From positions 1 to 50,776 of the forward strand of contig JBBING010000009.1 in the NCBI GenBank assembly GCA_037444005.1: a DNA stretch of 50,776 nucleotides. Reading direction: 5' to 3'. Under the pieces are notes generated by a model that was not told the origin of the DNA, did no database searches, and saw only the letters and a program-made list of their open reading frames with translations. Below, in pieces: positions 23,472 through 31,615 of this stretch; the stretch's first letter is position 1, and each line of letters opens with the position of its first letter. The stretch comes from DATLZC01 sp037444005. Lineage in GTDB: Bacteria; Chloroflexota; Dehalococcoidia; DSTF01; JACRBR01. The position numbers and the translations under genes are program-made.

Positions 23472-24656
23472 ATGGATTTTCGCGACACACCGGAAGAAGC
23501 CGCATTTCGCAAGGAAGTCCGCGAGTTCATCGAGAAGGAGGCGCCGAAGCCGCAGCCGGGCGTGAGCCGGGAAGAGGCGCTGATCCAGAACTGGCAGGCG
23601 AACCAGGAGTGGTTCAAGAAGCTGGGCGAACGCGGCTGGATCGCGCCGGCCTGGCCGAAGGAGTACGGCGGCGCCGGCATGTCGGTGATGCAGCAGTTCA
23701 TCTTCAATGAGGAGATGGCGATCCACCGCGCGCCGCGGCCGCTCCACCTCATCATCGGCCTCGGCATGGCCGGGCCGACCATCATCGTCCACGGAACCGA
23801 GGAGCAGAAGAAGAAGTACCTCCCCGGCATCCTCAAGGGCGAGGACATCTGGTGCCAGGGCTACTCCGAGCCGGGCGCGGGCTCCGACCTCGCGTCTCTC
23901 CAGACGCGCGCCGTCCGCGATGGCGACGACTACATCATCAACGGCCAGAAGATCTGGACCACGCTCGCCCACATGGCGAAGTACATGATCCTCCTGGCCC
24001 GCACCGACCCGGACGCGCCCAAGCACCGCGGCATCACGTACTTCATCCTCGACATGAAGTCGCCGGGCGTCACCGTCCGCCCGCTCATCAACATGGCGGA
24101 CAGCCACGAGTTCAACGAGGTGTTCTTCGATAACGTCCGCGTGCCGAAGGAGAACGTCATCGGCGAGGAGAACCGCGGCTGGTACGTCGCCGTGACTACG
24201 CTCGACTTCGAGCGCTCGAGCATCGGCAACGCCATCGGGATGAAGCAGTCGGTCGAGGAGATCATCGCCTTCGCCCGCGAGCACGCCGACGAGCCCGTCA
24301 GCACGCTGAAGACGAACCCGCTCCTGCGGTACGAGCTGGCGGACCGGATGATCGAGGTGGAAGTCGCGCGCATGCTGTCGTACCGCGTGGCGAGCCTGCA
24401 GAACCGGGGCCTCATCCCGAACTACGAGGCGTCGCTCCTCAAGCTCTACTCGACGGAGCTGAACCAGCGGATCGCCCGGACGGCGATGAAGGTGCTCGGG
24501 CTGTACGGTCAGGTGCGCGACCGCGAGCACTCGCCCACCAAGGGCCGGTGGACGCAGACGTTCCTGCGCTCGGTGGCGTACACCATCGAAGGCGGTACGT
24601 CGGAGATCCAGCGCAACATCATCGCGCAACGGGGCCTCGGCCTGCCGCGCGACTGA
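23472..24656 (+). CDS. Acyl-CoA dehydrogenase, FadE26/ChsE4-like alpha-type subunit (3 of 5)
   Basis: This 394-residue copy starts 17 bp after the previous stop. It keeps WCQGYSEPGAGSDLASLQTR and VTTLDFERSS (Glu247). Its C-terminal loop is TIEGGTSEIQRN: the canonical catalytic position is Gly, but a Glu sits one residue earlier, unlike the other four copies, which have Ala or Gly there. The active-site-facing segment IWTTLAHMAKYM replaces the IWTSGAH of its neighbours. These differences mark it as functionally distinct within the set. Confidence 0.87.
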   Translation: MDFRDTPEEAAFRKEVREFIEKEAPKPQPGVSREEALIQNWQANQEWFKKLGERGWIAPAWPKEYGGAGMSVMQQFIFNEEMAIHRAPRPLHLIIGLGMAGPTIIVHGTEEQKKKYLPGILKGEDIWCQGYSEPGAGSDLASLQTRAVRDGDDYIINGQKIWTTLAHMAKYMILLARTDPDAPKHRGITYFILDMKSPGVTVRPLINMADSHEFNEVFFDNVRVPKENVIGEENRGWYVAVTTLDFERSSIGNAIGMKQSVEEIIAFAREHADEPVSTLKTNPLLRYELADRMIEVEVARMLSYRVASLQNRGLIPNYEASLLKLYSTELNQRIARTAMKVLGLYGQVRDREHSPTKGRWTQTFLRSVAYTIEGGTSEIQRNIIAQRGLGLPRD

Positions 24657-24738
24657 CGCGCCCGGACGGGACGTCGCCACGAGTCCGCCGGGAGACGCTG
24701 CGGGCAGCGTCGCGCTCGCCCGCGGCGAAAGGAGACGC

Positions 24739-25899
24739 ATGCGGTTCACGTTCACGCCCGAGCAGGAGGCCTTCCGTCAGGAGGTGCGAGCCTTCCTCCG
24801 CGAGGCGCTGCCGCCCGACTGGGACGGCGGCATCGGCACGGACGAGGAGGAGGGCTTCGTGGGCTCGCGCGAGTTCATGAAGAAGCTGGCGAAGCGCGGC
24901 TGGATCGCGCCCGCCTGGCCCAAAGAGTACGGCGGCGCGGGCATGACCATCTGGGAGCAGGCCATCTACAACGAGGAGATGGCGTACCACCGCGCGCCGC
25001 TCACCAATCTCGCCGCCGTCGGCTACCTCGGGCCCACGCTCATCATGTACGGGACCGAGGAGCAGAAGCGGGAGCACCTGCCGGGCATCACCAGCGGCGA
25101 GGTCGTCTGGTGCCAGGGCTATTCGGAGCCCAACGCCGGCTCCGATCTCGCCTCGCTCCAGACCCGCGCGGTCATCGACGGCGACGACTTCGTCATCAAC
25201 GGCCAGAAGATCTGGACCAGCCAGGCGCACTACGCCGACTGGATGTTCCTCCTGGCCCGCACCGACCCGGACGCGCCCAAGCACCGCGGCATCAGCTTCC
25301 TGCTGGTCGACATGAAGTCGCCGGGCATCACCATCCGGCCGCTCATCAACATGGCGAACCAGAAAGGGTTCAACGAGGTGTTCTTCGAGAACGTCCGGAC
25401 GCCGCGGCGGAACCTGGTGGGCGAGCTCAACCGCGGGTGGTACGTGGGCACCACGACCCTCGACTTCGAGCGGTCGTCGCTGGCGGGCTCGGCGGGCAAC
25501 CGGCGCACGCTCGAGGAGCTCACGGACTACGTGCGCGAGACGAAGCTGGGCAAGCGCCCGGTCGTCCGCCACCGGCTCGCCGACCTGTGGGTGGAGATCG
25601 AGACGTCGCGGATGCTCTCGTTCCGGGTGCTGTCCATGCAGGAGCGAGGCCTCGTGCCGAACTACGAGGCGTCCATCGTGAAGACGTTCAACTCGGAGTA
25701 CACCCAGCGCCTGGCGCGCACGGGGCTCAACCTGCTGGGCCTTTACGGACAGTTGCATCCGCGCTCGCCGTACGCGAAGCTGCGGGGCCGCTTCGAGCGG
25801 CAGTACCTCATCTCCGTGGGGTCGACCATCGCCGGCGGCACGTCGGAGATCCAGCGCAACATCATCGCCACCCGCGGGCTCGGCCTGCCGAGGGTGTGA
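24739..25899 (+). CDS. Acyl-CoA dehydrogenase, FadE26/ChsE4-like alpha-type subunit (4 of 5)
   Basis: The 386-residue protein is the most divergent alpha copy: it starts MRFTFTPEQEAFRQEVRAF, has YSEPNAGSDLASLQTRAV (Asn for Gly in the usual EPGAGSD) and IWTSQAHYADWM, and carries Glu244 in TLDFERSSLAG. The tail again reads AGGTSEIQRN without the canonical Glu. It is preceded by an 82-bp gap with no gene and by GAAAGGAG ahead of the ATG. The larger gap may hold an internal signal, but I see no clear promoter or terminator in it. Confidence 0.87.
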   Translation: MRFTFTPEQEAFRQEVRAFLREALPPDWDGGIGTDEEEGFVGSREFMKKLAKRGWIAPAWPKEYGGAGMTIWEQAIYNEEMAYHRAPLTNLAAVGYLGPTLIMYGTEEQKREHLPGITSGEVVWCQGYSEPNAGSDLASLQTRAVIDGDDFVINGQKIWTSQAHYADWMFLLARTDPDAPKHRGISFLLVDMKSPGITIRPLINMANQKGFNEVFFENVRTPRRNLVGELNRGWYVGTTTLDFERSSLAGSAGNRRTLEELTDYVRETKLGKRPVVRHRLADLWVEIETSRMLSFRVLSMQERGLVPNYEASIVKTFNSEYTQRLARTGLNLLGLYGQLHPRSPYAKLRGRFERQYLISVGSTIAGGTSEIQRNIIATRGLGLPRV

Positions 25900-25923
25900 G
25901 GGGTCGCCCGAAAGGAGCGAACC

Positions 25924-27096
25924 ATGGACTTTCGCGACAGCCCTGAAGACGCAAGGTTCCGGGAAGAGGTCCGGGCGTTCATCCGGGAGAACTTGCCCCC
26001 GGACATGCGGGCCCCTGACGAAGCCGTGCTCGGCGTCGGGCTGGGCGAGGACCCGCGCGATCAGGAGTGGCTGCGCAAGCTCGCCACCCGGGGCTGGGTG
26101 GCGCCGGCCTGGCCCAAGGAGTACGGCGGCGCCGGCATGAGCGTCATCCAGCAGTTCATCTTCAACGAGGAGATGGCGAGGGCCCGGGCCCCCCAGCCCA
26201 ACATGATCGCCATCCAGATGGTCGGCCCGACCATCATCGTCCACGGGACCGAGGAGCAGAAGCGGGAGCACCTGCCCGGCATCCTGTCGGGCGAGGTGTA
26301 CTGGTGCCAGGGCTTCAGCGAGCCCGGCGCCGGCTCCGACCTCGCGTCCCTCCAGACCCGCGCCGTGCAGGACGGGGACGACTTCATCATCAACGGCCAG
26401 AAGATCTGGACCTCGGGCGCTCACCGCGCCCACCGCATGATCCTGCTGGCTCGCACCGACCCGGACGCGCCCAAGCACAAAGGTATCAGCTACTTCCTCG
26501 TCGATATGAAGTCGCCCGGGATCACCGTGCGCCCGCTGGTGAACATGGCCGGCATTCCGAGCTTCAACGAGGTCTTCTTCGACAACGTCCGCGTGCCGAA
26601 GAAGGACCTCCTCGGTGAGCTCAACCGCGGCTGGTACGTCGCCACCACGACGCTCGACTTCGAGCGGTCGGGCATCGTGAGCGCCATCGGCCTCGAGACG
26701 CTGGTCCGCGAGATCGTCGACTTCTTCCGGGAGCACGGACGCGCGGACGCGCGGGAGCAGATCCGGGCGGAGCTCGCGGACCGCTGGATCGAGACGCAGG
26801 TGGGCATCCTCATGTCGTACCGGGTCGTGACGATGCAGGCGCGCGGGCTCATCCCGAACACGGAGGCGTCCATCGCCAAGCTGTACGGCTCGGAGCTCGC
26901 GCAGCGCATCACCCGCACGGCCATGAAGGCGGCGGGGCTCCCGGGCATTCTGGAGGACGGCTCGCGCTGGGCGCCTCTTGGCGGCCGGCTGCAATCGATG
27001 TACCGCATCTCGGTGGGATCGACGCTCGCGGGAGGGACGTCCGAGATCCAGCGCAACATCATCGCGCAGCGGGGGCTCGGCCTCCCGCGGGAGTGA
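25924..27096 (+). CDS. Acyl-CoA dehydrogenase, FadE26/ChsE4-like alpha-type subunit (5 of 5)
   Basis: At 390 residues it starts 24 bp after copy 4 and returns to the MDFRDSPEDARFREEVRAF opening. FSEPGAGSDLASLQTRAVQD, IWTSGAHRAHRM and TTLDFERSG (Glu247) are present; the tail is TLAGGTSEIQRN. The region 255-275 (VREIVDFFREHGRADAREQ) is shorter than in copies 1-3. AAAGGAG precedes the ATG. It is the last alpha-type gene before the different sixth dehydrogenase, from which it is separated by 92 bp containing a GC hairpin. Confidence 0.88.
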   Translation: MDFRDSPEDARFREEVRAFIRENLPPDMRAPDEAVLGVGLGEDPRDQEWLRKLATRGWVAPAWPKEYGGAGMSVIQQFIFNEEMARARAPQPNMIAIQMVGPTIIVHGTEEQKREHLPGILSGEVYWCQGFSEPGAGSDLASLQTRAVQDGDDFIINGQKIWTSGAHRAHRMILLARTDPDAPKHKGISYFLVDMKSPGITVRPLVNMAGIPSFNEVFFDNVRVPKKDLLGELNRGWYVATTTLDFERSGIVSAIGLETLVREIVDFFREHGRADAREQIRAELADRWIETQVGILMSYRVVTMQARGLIPNTEASIAKLYGSELAQRITRTAMKAAGLPGILEDGSRWAPLGGRLQSMYRISVGSTLAGGTSEIQRNIIAQRGLGLPRE

Positions 27097-27151
27097 ACGG
27101 AACGAGAAGACACCGCCCCGAAGGGCGTGGGTCGAATCACACGGAAACGAA

Positions 27152-27169
27152 CCCCCGGCGCGCCGGGGG
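27152..27169 (+). promoter_or_regulatory. Perfect 18-bp GC palindrome ahead of the beta-type dehydrogenase
   Basis: CCCCCGGCG/CGCCGGGGG is a perfect inverted repeat 19 bp before the GTG start and next to its AAAGGAG site. As RNA it would form a very stable hairpin between the fifth and sixth dehydrogenase cistrons and could set their relative expression by stabilisation, processing or partial termination. There is no T-run. Confidence 0.5.
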
Positions 27170-27188
27170 GAGAGGAAAGGAGTAACGC

Positions 27189-28313
27189 GTGGACCTGGGT
27201 CTTTCTGAAGAGCAAGAAATGCTCAAAAACTTCGCCAGGGATTTCCTGGAGAAGGAATGCCCCGAGAAGCACGTCCGCGAGATGGAAGAGGACGAGCTGG
27301 GCTACTCTCCGGAGCTCTGGAAGAAGATGGCCGAGCAGGGCTGGCAGGGCCTGATCATCCCTGACAGCTACGGCGGCACAGGCATGGGCTTCCTCGACCT
27401 CATCGTGCTCATCGAGGAGTTCGGGCGCGCCCTGGTGCCCGGCCCCTTCATCCCGAGCACCGTCGGGGGCGCCATCGCCCTGCTCGAGGGCGGCACCGAC
27501 GCCCAGAAGAGCGAGTACCTGCCCAAGATCGCGTCGGGCGAGCACATCTGGACCTTCGCCTTCACGGAGCCTTCAGCCCGGTTCGACGCCGAGGGCATCG
27601 CCCTGGAGGCGAAGGAAGACGGCGACAGCCTCGTGCTCAACGGCACCAAGTTGTTCATCCGCGACGCGCACGTCGCGGACTACATGAGCGTGGTCGCGCG
27701 CAAGCCCGGCACGAAGGGCGAGGACGGCATCGCCGTCGTCATCGTCCCGGCGAAGGCGCAAGGCATCAGCCTCGATGCGCTCAAGACCATCGCCTCGGAC
27801 AAGCAGTTCGAGGTGAAGTTCGACAACGTTCGCGTGCCCAAGGCCAACGCCCTGCAGGGCGGCTGGGACCTGGTCAAGCGCATCGTGAACAAGGCGACGG
27901 TCATCGAGTGCGCCTACCTGGTGGGGCTGGCGCAGCGGGACTTCGAGATCAGCGTCCAGTACGCCAAGGACCGCATCCAGTTCGGGCGGCCCATCGGCAG
28001 CTTCCAGGCCATCCAGCACAAGGCCGCGGACATGGTGACCGACGTCGATGGGTCGCGGTTCATCATGTACAAGGCCGCGTGGTCCGTCGCCGAGAACGAG
28101 CCCGACGCTGAGCAGAACGTCCACATGGCGAAGGCGTGGATCAGCGAGGCCACCCGCCGCGTGGTCGCCCACGGGCAGCAGATCCACGGCGGCATCGGCT
28201 TCACGAAGGAGTACATCATCCAGCTCTACTTCCGCCGCCAGAAGGCGGCCGAGCTGGCCTACGGCGACGCCGACTACCACCGCGAACTGGTGGCCCAGAG
28301 CCTGAACATCTAA
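27189..28313 (+). CDS. Acyl-CoA dehydrogenase, FadE27/ChsE5-like beta-type subunit
   Basis: The 374-residue protein is of a different branch from the five preceding genes. It opens MDLGLSEEQEMLKNFARDFL, lacks EPGAGSD (FTEPSARFDAEG instead) and lacks the GGTSEIQRN tail. It does carry the FAD-binding QFGRPIGSFQAIQHK and IHGGIGFTKEYIIQLYFRR that the alpha types lack. In mycobacterial steroid side-chain oxidation, FadE26-FadE27 form alpha2-beta2 enzymes in which only the alpha type supplies the base; this gene fits the beta role. It starts with GTG at 27189 after AAAGGAG. A terminator follows at 28353. Confidence 0.87.
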   Translation: MDLGLSEEQEMLKNFARDFLEKECPEKHVREMEEDELGYSPELWKKMAEQGWQGLIIPDSYGGTGMGFLDLIVLIEEFGRALVPGPFIPSTVGGAIALLEGGTDAQKSEYLPKIASGEHIWTFAFTEPSARFDAEGIALEAKEDGDSLVLNGTKLFIRDAHVADYMSVVARKPGTKGEDGIAVVIVPAKAQGISLDALKTIASDKQFEVKFDNVRVPKANALQGGWDLVKRIVNKATVIECAYLVGLAQRDFEISVQYAKDRIQFGRPIGSFQAIQHKAADMVTDVDGSRFIMYKAAWSVAENEPDAEQNVHMAKAWISEATRRVVAHGQQIHGGIGFTKEYIIQLYFRRQKAAELAYGDADYHRELVAQSLNI

Positions 28314-28352
28314 GGGTCCGTAGCCCGAGACCCCGACCAGAACCCTGCGCGA

Positions 28353-28378
28353 GGGGCCAGGCGGATGCGCCTGGCCCC
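28353..28378. terminator. Hairpin between the convergent dehydrogenase array and tldE
   Basis: An 11-bp perfect stem (GGGGCCAGGCG / CGCCTGGCCCC) with loop GATG lies between the stops of two convergent transcription units. It can serve both strands. The T-runs on either side are weak. Confidence 0.65.
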
Positions 28379-28403
28379 TGTCGCTTCGTCCCACGTCCAG
28401 CGG

Positions 28404-29759
28404 CTACAGTCCGCTCACCGTCATCCGCGAGATGCGCAGGCTCGGCGCCGCGAAGCGTCCCCGCCACAGCAGGTCGTTGCCCACCGCGTCGACGCTCGCC
28501 AGCATCTCCCGCAGGTTTCCCGAGACGTTGATCTCGGTCACCGGAAACGCGAGCCGTCCCTTCTCGATCCAGAACCCTTGGGCCCCGCGCGAGAAGTCGC
28601 CCGTCGTCAGATTCACGCCGAACCCCATGAGATCCGTGAGGTACAGCCCTTCGTCGACACCCGCGTAGAGCCCTTCCGGCGGGGTGTCGCCCGGGGCCAT
28701 CACGAGATTGCTCACCGCGGGCGCGGGCGCGCTGTCGACGCTGCGGCCAGCGGCGCCCGTGGTCCGCCGGCCCAGGCGGCGCGCGTTGTAGACGTCGAAC
28801 AGGAAGCTCCGGAACACGCCCCGCTCGAACACCGGCACGGTCCGCGAGGCCACCCCCTCGCCGTCGAACGGACGCGACCCGATCCGAGCCGGAAGGAGGG
28901 GGTCGTCGGTGACGGTCACCAGCTCCGAGGCCACCTGCTGCCCTTCAAAGTCCGCGAGGAAGGTCGCCCGACGGTAGAGCGCCTCGCCCGAGACGGCCTG
29001 AGCGAGAAGCTGGAGCAGCGCGACGCTGACCCGGGCGTCCCACACCACCGGGACCTGCGTCGTGCTCACCTTGCGCGCCCCGAGCTTCGCCACGGCGCCC
29101 GCCGCGGCCTTGCGCCCGACCTCTTCCGGCGGCTCGAGCCGGTGGAGGAACCGCTCGGCCGTGTACCAGTAGTCGTTGCGCTTCTTGCCCTCGGCGTCGT
29201 CGCAGATGGCCTCGCACACCAGCATCACGCTCGTCGAGGGGTAGCTGCCCGCGAAGCCGAGGCTGTTGGCGAGCGCCACCCGGCTGCGGACGACGCCCAT
29301 CTGCGTGCCGTCCGAGTTCGTCACCCGCGGGTCGAAGTCGAACGCCGCCTGTTCGCAGCGCAGCGCCGTGTCGCGCAGCTCGTCGGTGGTGACCGACTCG
29401 ATCCGCTCGTCGTAGAGCTGGAGGTTCGGGAGGGGGCCCGCGGCCAGCTCGGCGCGGTCGGGCAGGCCCGCGAATTCGTCCGGCTCCGAGATGGACGCGA
29501 GTTCGATGGCCTGACGGACCATGTCCTCGAGGGCGCGCGGCGTCATGTCCGCGGTCGAGCAGAGCGCGGTCCGCCGGCCTTTGATGACGCGGACGCCGGC
29601 GGCGTGGGACCCGGCGTCGACGATGCGCTCGACGCGGCCCCTGCGCACCTGCACGGAGGACTCGACCGAAGAGACGACGACGGCGTCGGCCTGGTCGGCG
29701 CCCAGGCGCCTCGCCCGCTCGACGAGGTCGGACGCGATGGAGAGCAGGTCTTCGTTCAT
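28404..29759 (-). CDS. tldE: TldE/PmbA-type metalloprotease subunit
   Basis: TldE is the non-catalytic partner of the TldD zinc protease; the pair degrades or matures peptides such as microcin B17 and CcdA. The 451 residues match the PmbA fold, with RRGRVERIVDAGSHAAGVRV early, NSDGTQMGVVRSR in the middle and the C-terminal GFWIEKGRLAFPVTEINVSG. No HExxxH zinc motif is present, as expected for TldE. The ATG at 29759 overlaps the stop of the EthD-domain gene by ATGA. That gene separates it from tldD, an unusual insertion. Confidence 0.93.
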   Translation of the reverse strand: MNEDLLSIASDLVERARRLGADQADAVVVSSVESSVQVRRGRVERIVDAGSHAAGVRVIKGRRTALCSTADMTPRALEDMVRQAIELASISEPDEFAGLPDRAELAAGPLPNLQLYDERIESVTTDELRDTALRCEQAAFDFDPRVTNSDGTQMGVVRSRVALANSLGFAGSYPSTSVMLVCEAICDDAEGKKRNDYWYTAERFLHRLEPPEEVGRKAAAGAVAKLGARKVSTTQVPVVWDARVSVALLQLLAQAVSGEALYRRATFLADFEGQQVASELVTVTDDPLLPARIGSRPFDGEGVASRTVPVFERGVFRSFLFDVYNARRLGRRTTGAAGRSVDSAPAPAVSNLVMAPGDTPPEGLYAGVDEGLYLTDLMGFGVNLTTGDFSRGAQGFWIEKGRLAFPVTEINVSGNLREMLASVDAVGNDLLWRGRFAAPSLRISRMTVSGL

Positions 29760-30091
29760 GCGGAGTCGACCACCGGCGTTTCTTCGGTGATGAACAGCGC
29801 GACCCGCGTGTGGTCGATGAAGTTCCGTTCGTCCTCGCGCGCCGCCTGCACCTCCGGCGAGCCCATGGCGGCGGCGAGCGACGCCATGTCGTCGAACCAG
29901 AGCTCGGCCGCGCCGTCGAACGGAGGCTGCTGGCCGCCGGCGTACGCCGCGGGCACGGTGTGGCACTGGACGTACCGCCGTACGCCGGGGATGCGCGCCG
30001 CGATCGGCCCGTGCGTCTCCCGCCAGTAGCGCTGGAACTCCTCGACCGACATGCCCGGCTTGCGGTTGATGCAGTAGATGAGCTTGATCAC
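29756..30091 (-). CDS. EthD-domain (ferredoxin-like dimeric alpha/beta barrel) protein
   Basis: The 111-residue protein has the EthD pattern: KLIYCINRKPGMSVEEF at the start, then FQRYWRETHGPIAARIPGV and a GAAELWFDDMASLAAAMGS segment. EthD-type proteins form dimeric barrels; some help cytochrome P450 systems, others are uncharacterised. It starts with GTG at 30091 after GAGAGGGAC and is translationally coupled to tldE by an ATGA overlap, 13 bp after tldD. The strict location between the two protease subunits suggests a partner, regulator or substrate of TldD/E, but this is inference. Confidence 0.85.
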   Translation of the reverse strand: MIKLIYCINRKPGMSVEEFQRYWRETHGPIAARIPGVRRYVQCHTVPAAYAGGQQPPFDGAAELWFDDMASLAAAMGSPEVQAAREDERNFIDHTRVALFITEETPVVDSA

Positions 30092-30104
30092 CGTCCCTCT
30101 CCCG

Positions 30105-31547
30105 TCAGGCGACCCTGGTCCCGCCCACCGTGATGCCCGAGACCAACACCGTCGGAATGCCGACGCCCACCGGCACCTGCTGGCCGTCCTTCCCGCACGT
30201 CCACCGGCCATCGCTCAGCTTGAAGTCGTGCCCCACGGCCGTCACCTTGGTGAGGACGTCGGGGCCGTTGCCGATCAGGTTCACGTTGCGGATGGGCGCC
30301 GTGACGCGGCCGTCCTCGATCAGGTACCCCTCGGTCACGCTGAACACGAAGTCGCCGTTGCTGATGTTCACCTGCCCGCCGGAGAACGCCACGCAGTAGA
30401 TGCCCTTCTTCACCGAGCGGATGATCTCCTCCGGGTCGCTCTCGCCGGGGAGCATGTACGTGTTGGTCATGCGGGGCATCGGGTAGTGCTTGAACGACTG
30501 ACGTCTCCCGTTGCCCGTGGGCCGCGCGCCCATCGCCTTCGCGCTCACGCGATCCTGCAGATACGCGCGCAAGACGCCGTTCTCGATGAGCACGTTGTAC
30601 CCCGGCGGGTTGCCTTCGTCGTCCACGTTGATGGACCCCCGGCTCTCCGGGATCGTGCCGTCGTCCACCACGGTGCACAGGCGCGACGCCACGACCTCGC
30701 CGATACGGTCCGAGTAGTTACTCGTCTTCTTCCGGTTGAAGTCGGCCTCGAGCCCGTGGCCGATGGCCTCGTGCAGGAGGATTCCCGAGTCGCCCGCCGC
30801 GAGGACCACCGGGAAGGTGCCGGCCGGCGCCTCGATGGCGGACTGCAGCAGTACGGCCTGCCGCGCGACCTCGACCGCCAGGTCCTCCGGCCGGTGCCGC
30901 TCGAAGTACGCCATGCCCATGCGGCCGCCGCCGCCCCAGCGCGCCGTCTGGCGGCTGCCGTTGCGCTCCGAGAGGCACGTCACGTTGAAGCGCACCAGCG
31001 GCTGCGCGTCACCCGTCATCCGCCCGTCGCTCGTGAAGATGGCGATGTGCTTCATCTCGTCGACGAAGCTGATGTCGACCCGCGCGATGGAGGGGTCGAA
31101 CCGGCGGGCGGCGGCGTCGGCCCGCCGCATCAGGTCCACCTTGTGTGCGGGCGCGACGTCGACCGTGCTGGCCTCCGGCGTGTAGAGATGCGCCGTCTCG
31201 TAATGGACGATGTCGATCGGGGGCGCCTTGCCCCCGCTGGAGGCGATGCGGGCGGCAGTGTCGGCGGCGCGCCGCATGGCCTCGAGGCTCAGGTCCTCGG
31301 TGTAGGCGTAGCCAACCGCCTCGCCCAGAAGTACGCGCACGCCCAGCCCCTGGGTGACGCTGCGGGTGGCGCTCTTCACCGCCTGCTGCTCGAACACGAC
31401 GCTGCCCGCAGTCTTGTGCTCGAAGTAGAGCTCCGCGTACTCGCCTCCGCGCGAGAGCGCGATGTCGAGCAGCGTCTGAGCGACGGCTTCGTCGATGCCG
31501 TACCGTTCGCGGAACAGGTCGACGCCTGCTGGGACCACCGTGGACAT
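30105..31547 (-). CDS. tldD: TldD zinc metalloprotease subunit
   Basis: The 480-residue catalytic subunit contains the TldD zinc motif His-Glu-x3-His in LLHEAIGHGLEADFN and the downstream metal-site region MTNTYMLPGE and YCVAFSGGQVNISNGDFVFS. With TldE it forms a heterodimeric peptidase for unfolded or ribosomally made peptides. The ATG at 31547 follows GGGAGGC. The leader carries an extended -10 promoter and a hairpin at 31570-31590. Confidence 0.95.
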   Translation of the reverse strand: MSTVVPAGVDLFRERYGIDEAVAQTLLDIALSRGGEYAELYFEHKTAGSVVFEQQAVKSATRSVTQGLGVRVLLGEAVGYAYTEDLSLEAMRRAADTAARIASSGGKAPPIDIVHYETAHLYTPEASTVDVAPAHKVDLMRRADAAARRFDPSIARVDISFVDEMKHIAIFTSDGRMTGDAQPLVRFNVTCLSERNGSRQTARWGGGGRMGMAYFERHRPEDLAVEVARQAVLLQSAIEAPAGTFPVVLAAGDSGILLHEAIGHGLEADFNRKKTSNYSDRIGEVVASRLCTVVDDGTIPESRGSINVDDEGNPPGYNVLIENGVLRAYLQDRVSAKAMGARPTGNGRRQSFKHYPMPRMTNTYMLPGESDPEEIIRSVKKGIYCVAFSGGQVNISNGDFVFSVTEGYLIEDGRVTAPIRNVNLIGNGPDVLTKVTAVGHDFKLSDGRWTCGKDGQQVPVGVGIPTVLVSGITVGGTRVA

Positions 31548-31569
31548 GGGGGAGCCTCCCGAATGCGGC

Positions 31570-31606
31570 CGTCCCCCGAAGCGGGGGACGGGTCTTCATC
31601 ATACCA
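31570..31606 (-). promoter_or_regulatory. tldD: Extended -10 promoter and leader hairpin of tldD operon
   Basis: On the minus strand TGGTATGAT (31598-31606) is an extended -10 element, and about 8 nt further down a 9-bp stem CGTCCCCCG / CGGGGGACG (31570-31590) would form at the 5' end of the mRNA. The same hairpin could instead be the terminator of the CoA-transferase gene that ends at 31616. Confidence 0.5.
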
Positions 31607-31615
31607 GAGGCCGCT

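Noticed and set aside
24619..26994. Long open frame on the minus strand opposite the dehydrogenase array (over 790 codons)
   Set aside because: It is antisense to two well-supported acyl-CoA dehydrogenase genes. Its translation is low-complexity Arg/Ala/His/Asp-rich, typical of shadow frames in GC-rich DNA.
27189..28313. Calling the sixth dehydrogenase another copy of the five before it
   Set aside because: It lacks both the EPGAGSD loop and the GGTSEIQRN tail and has a different C-terminal helix, so it belongs to a separate subfamily.
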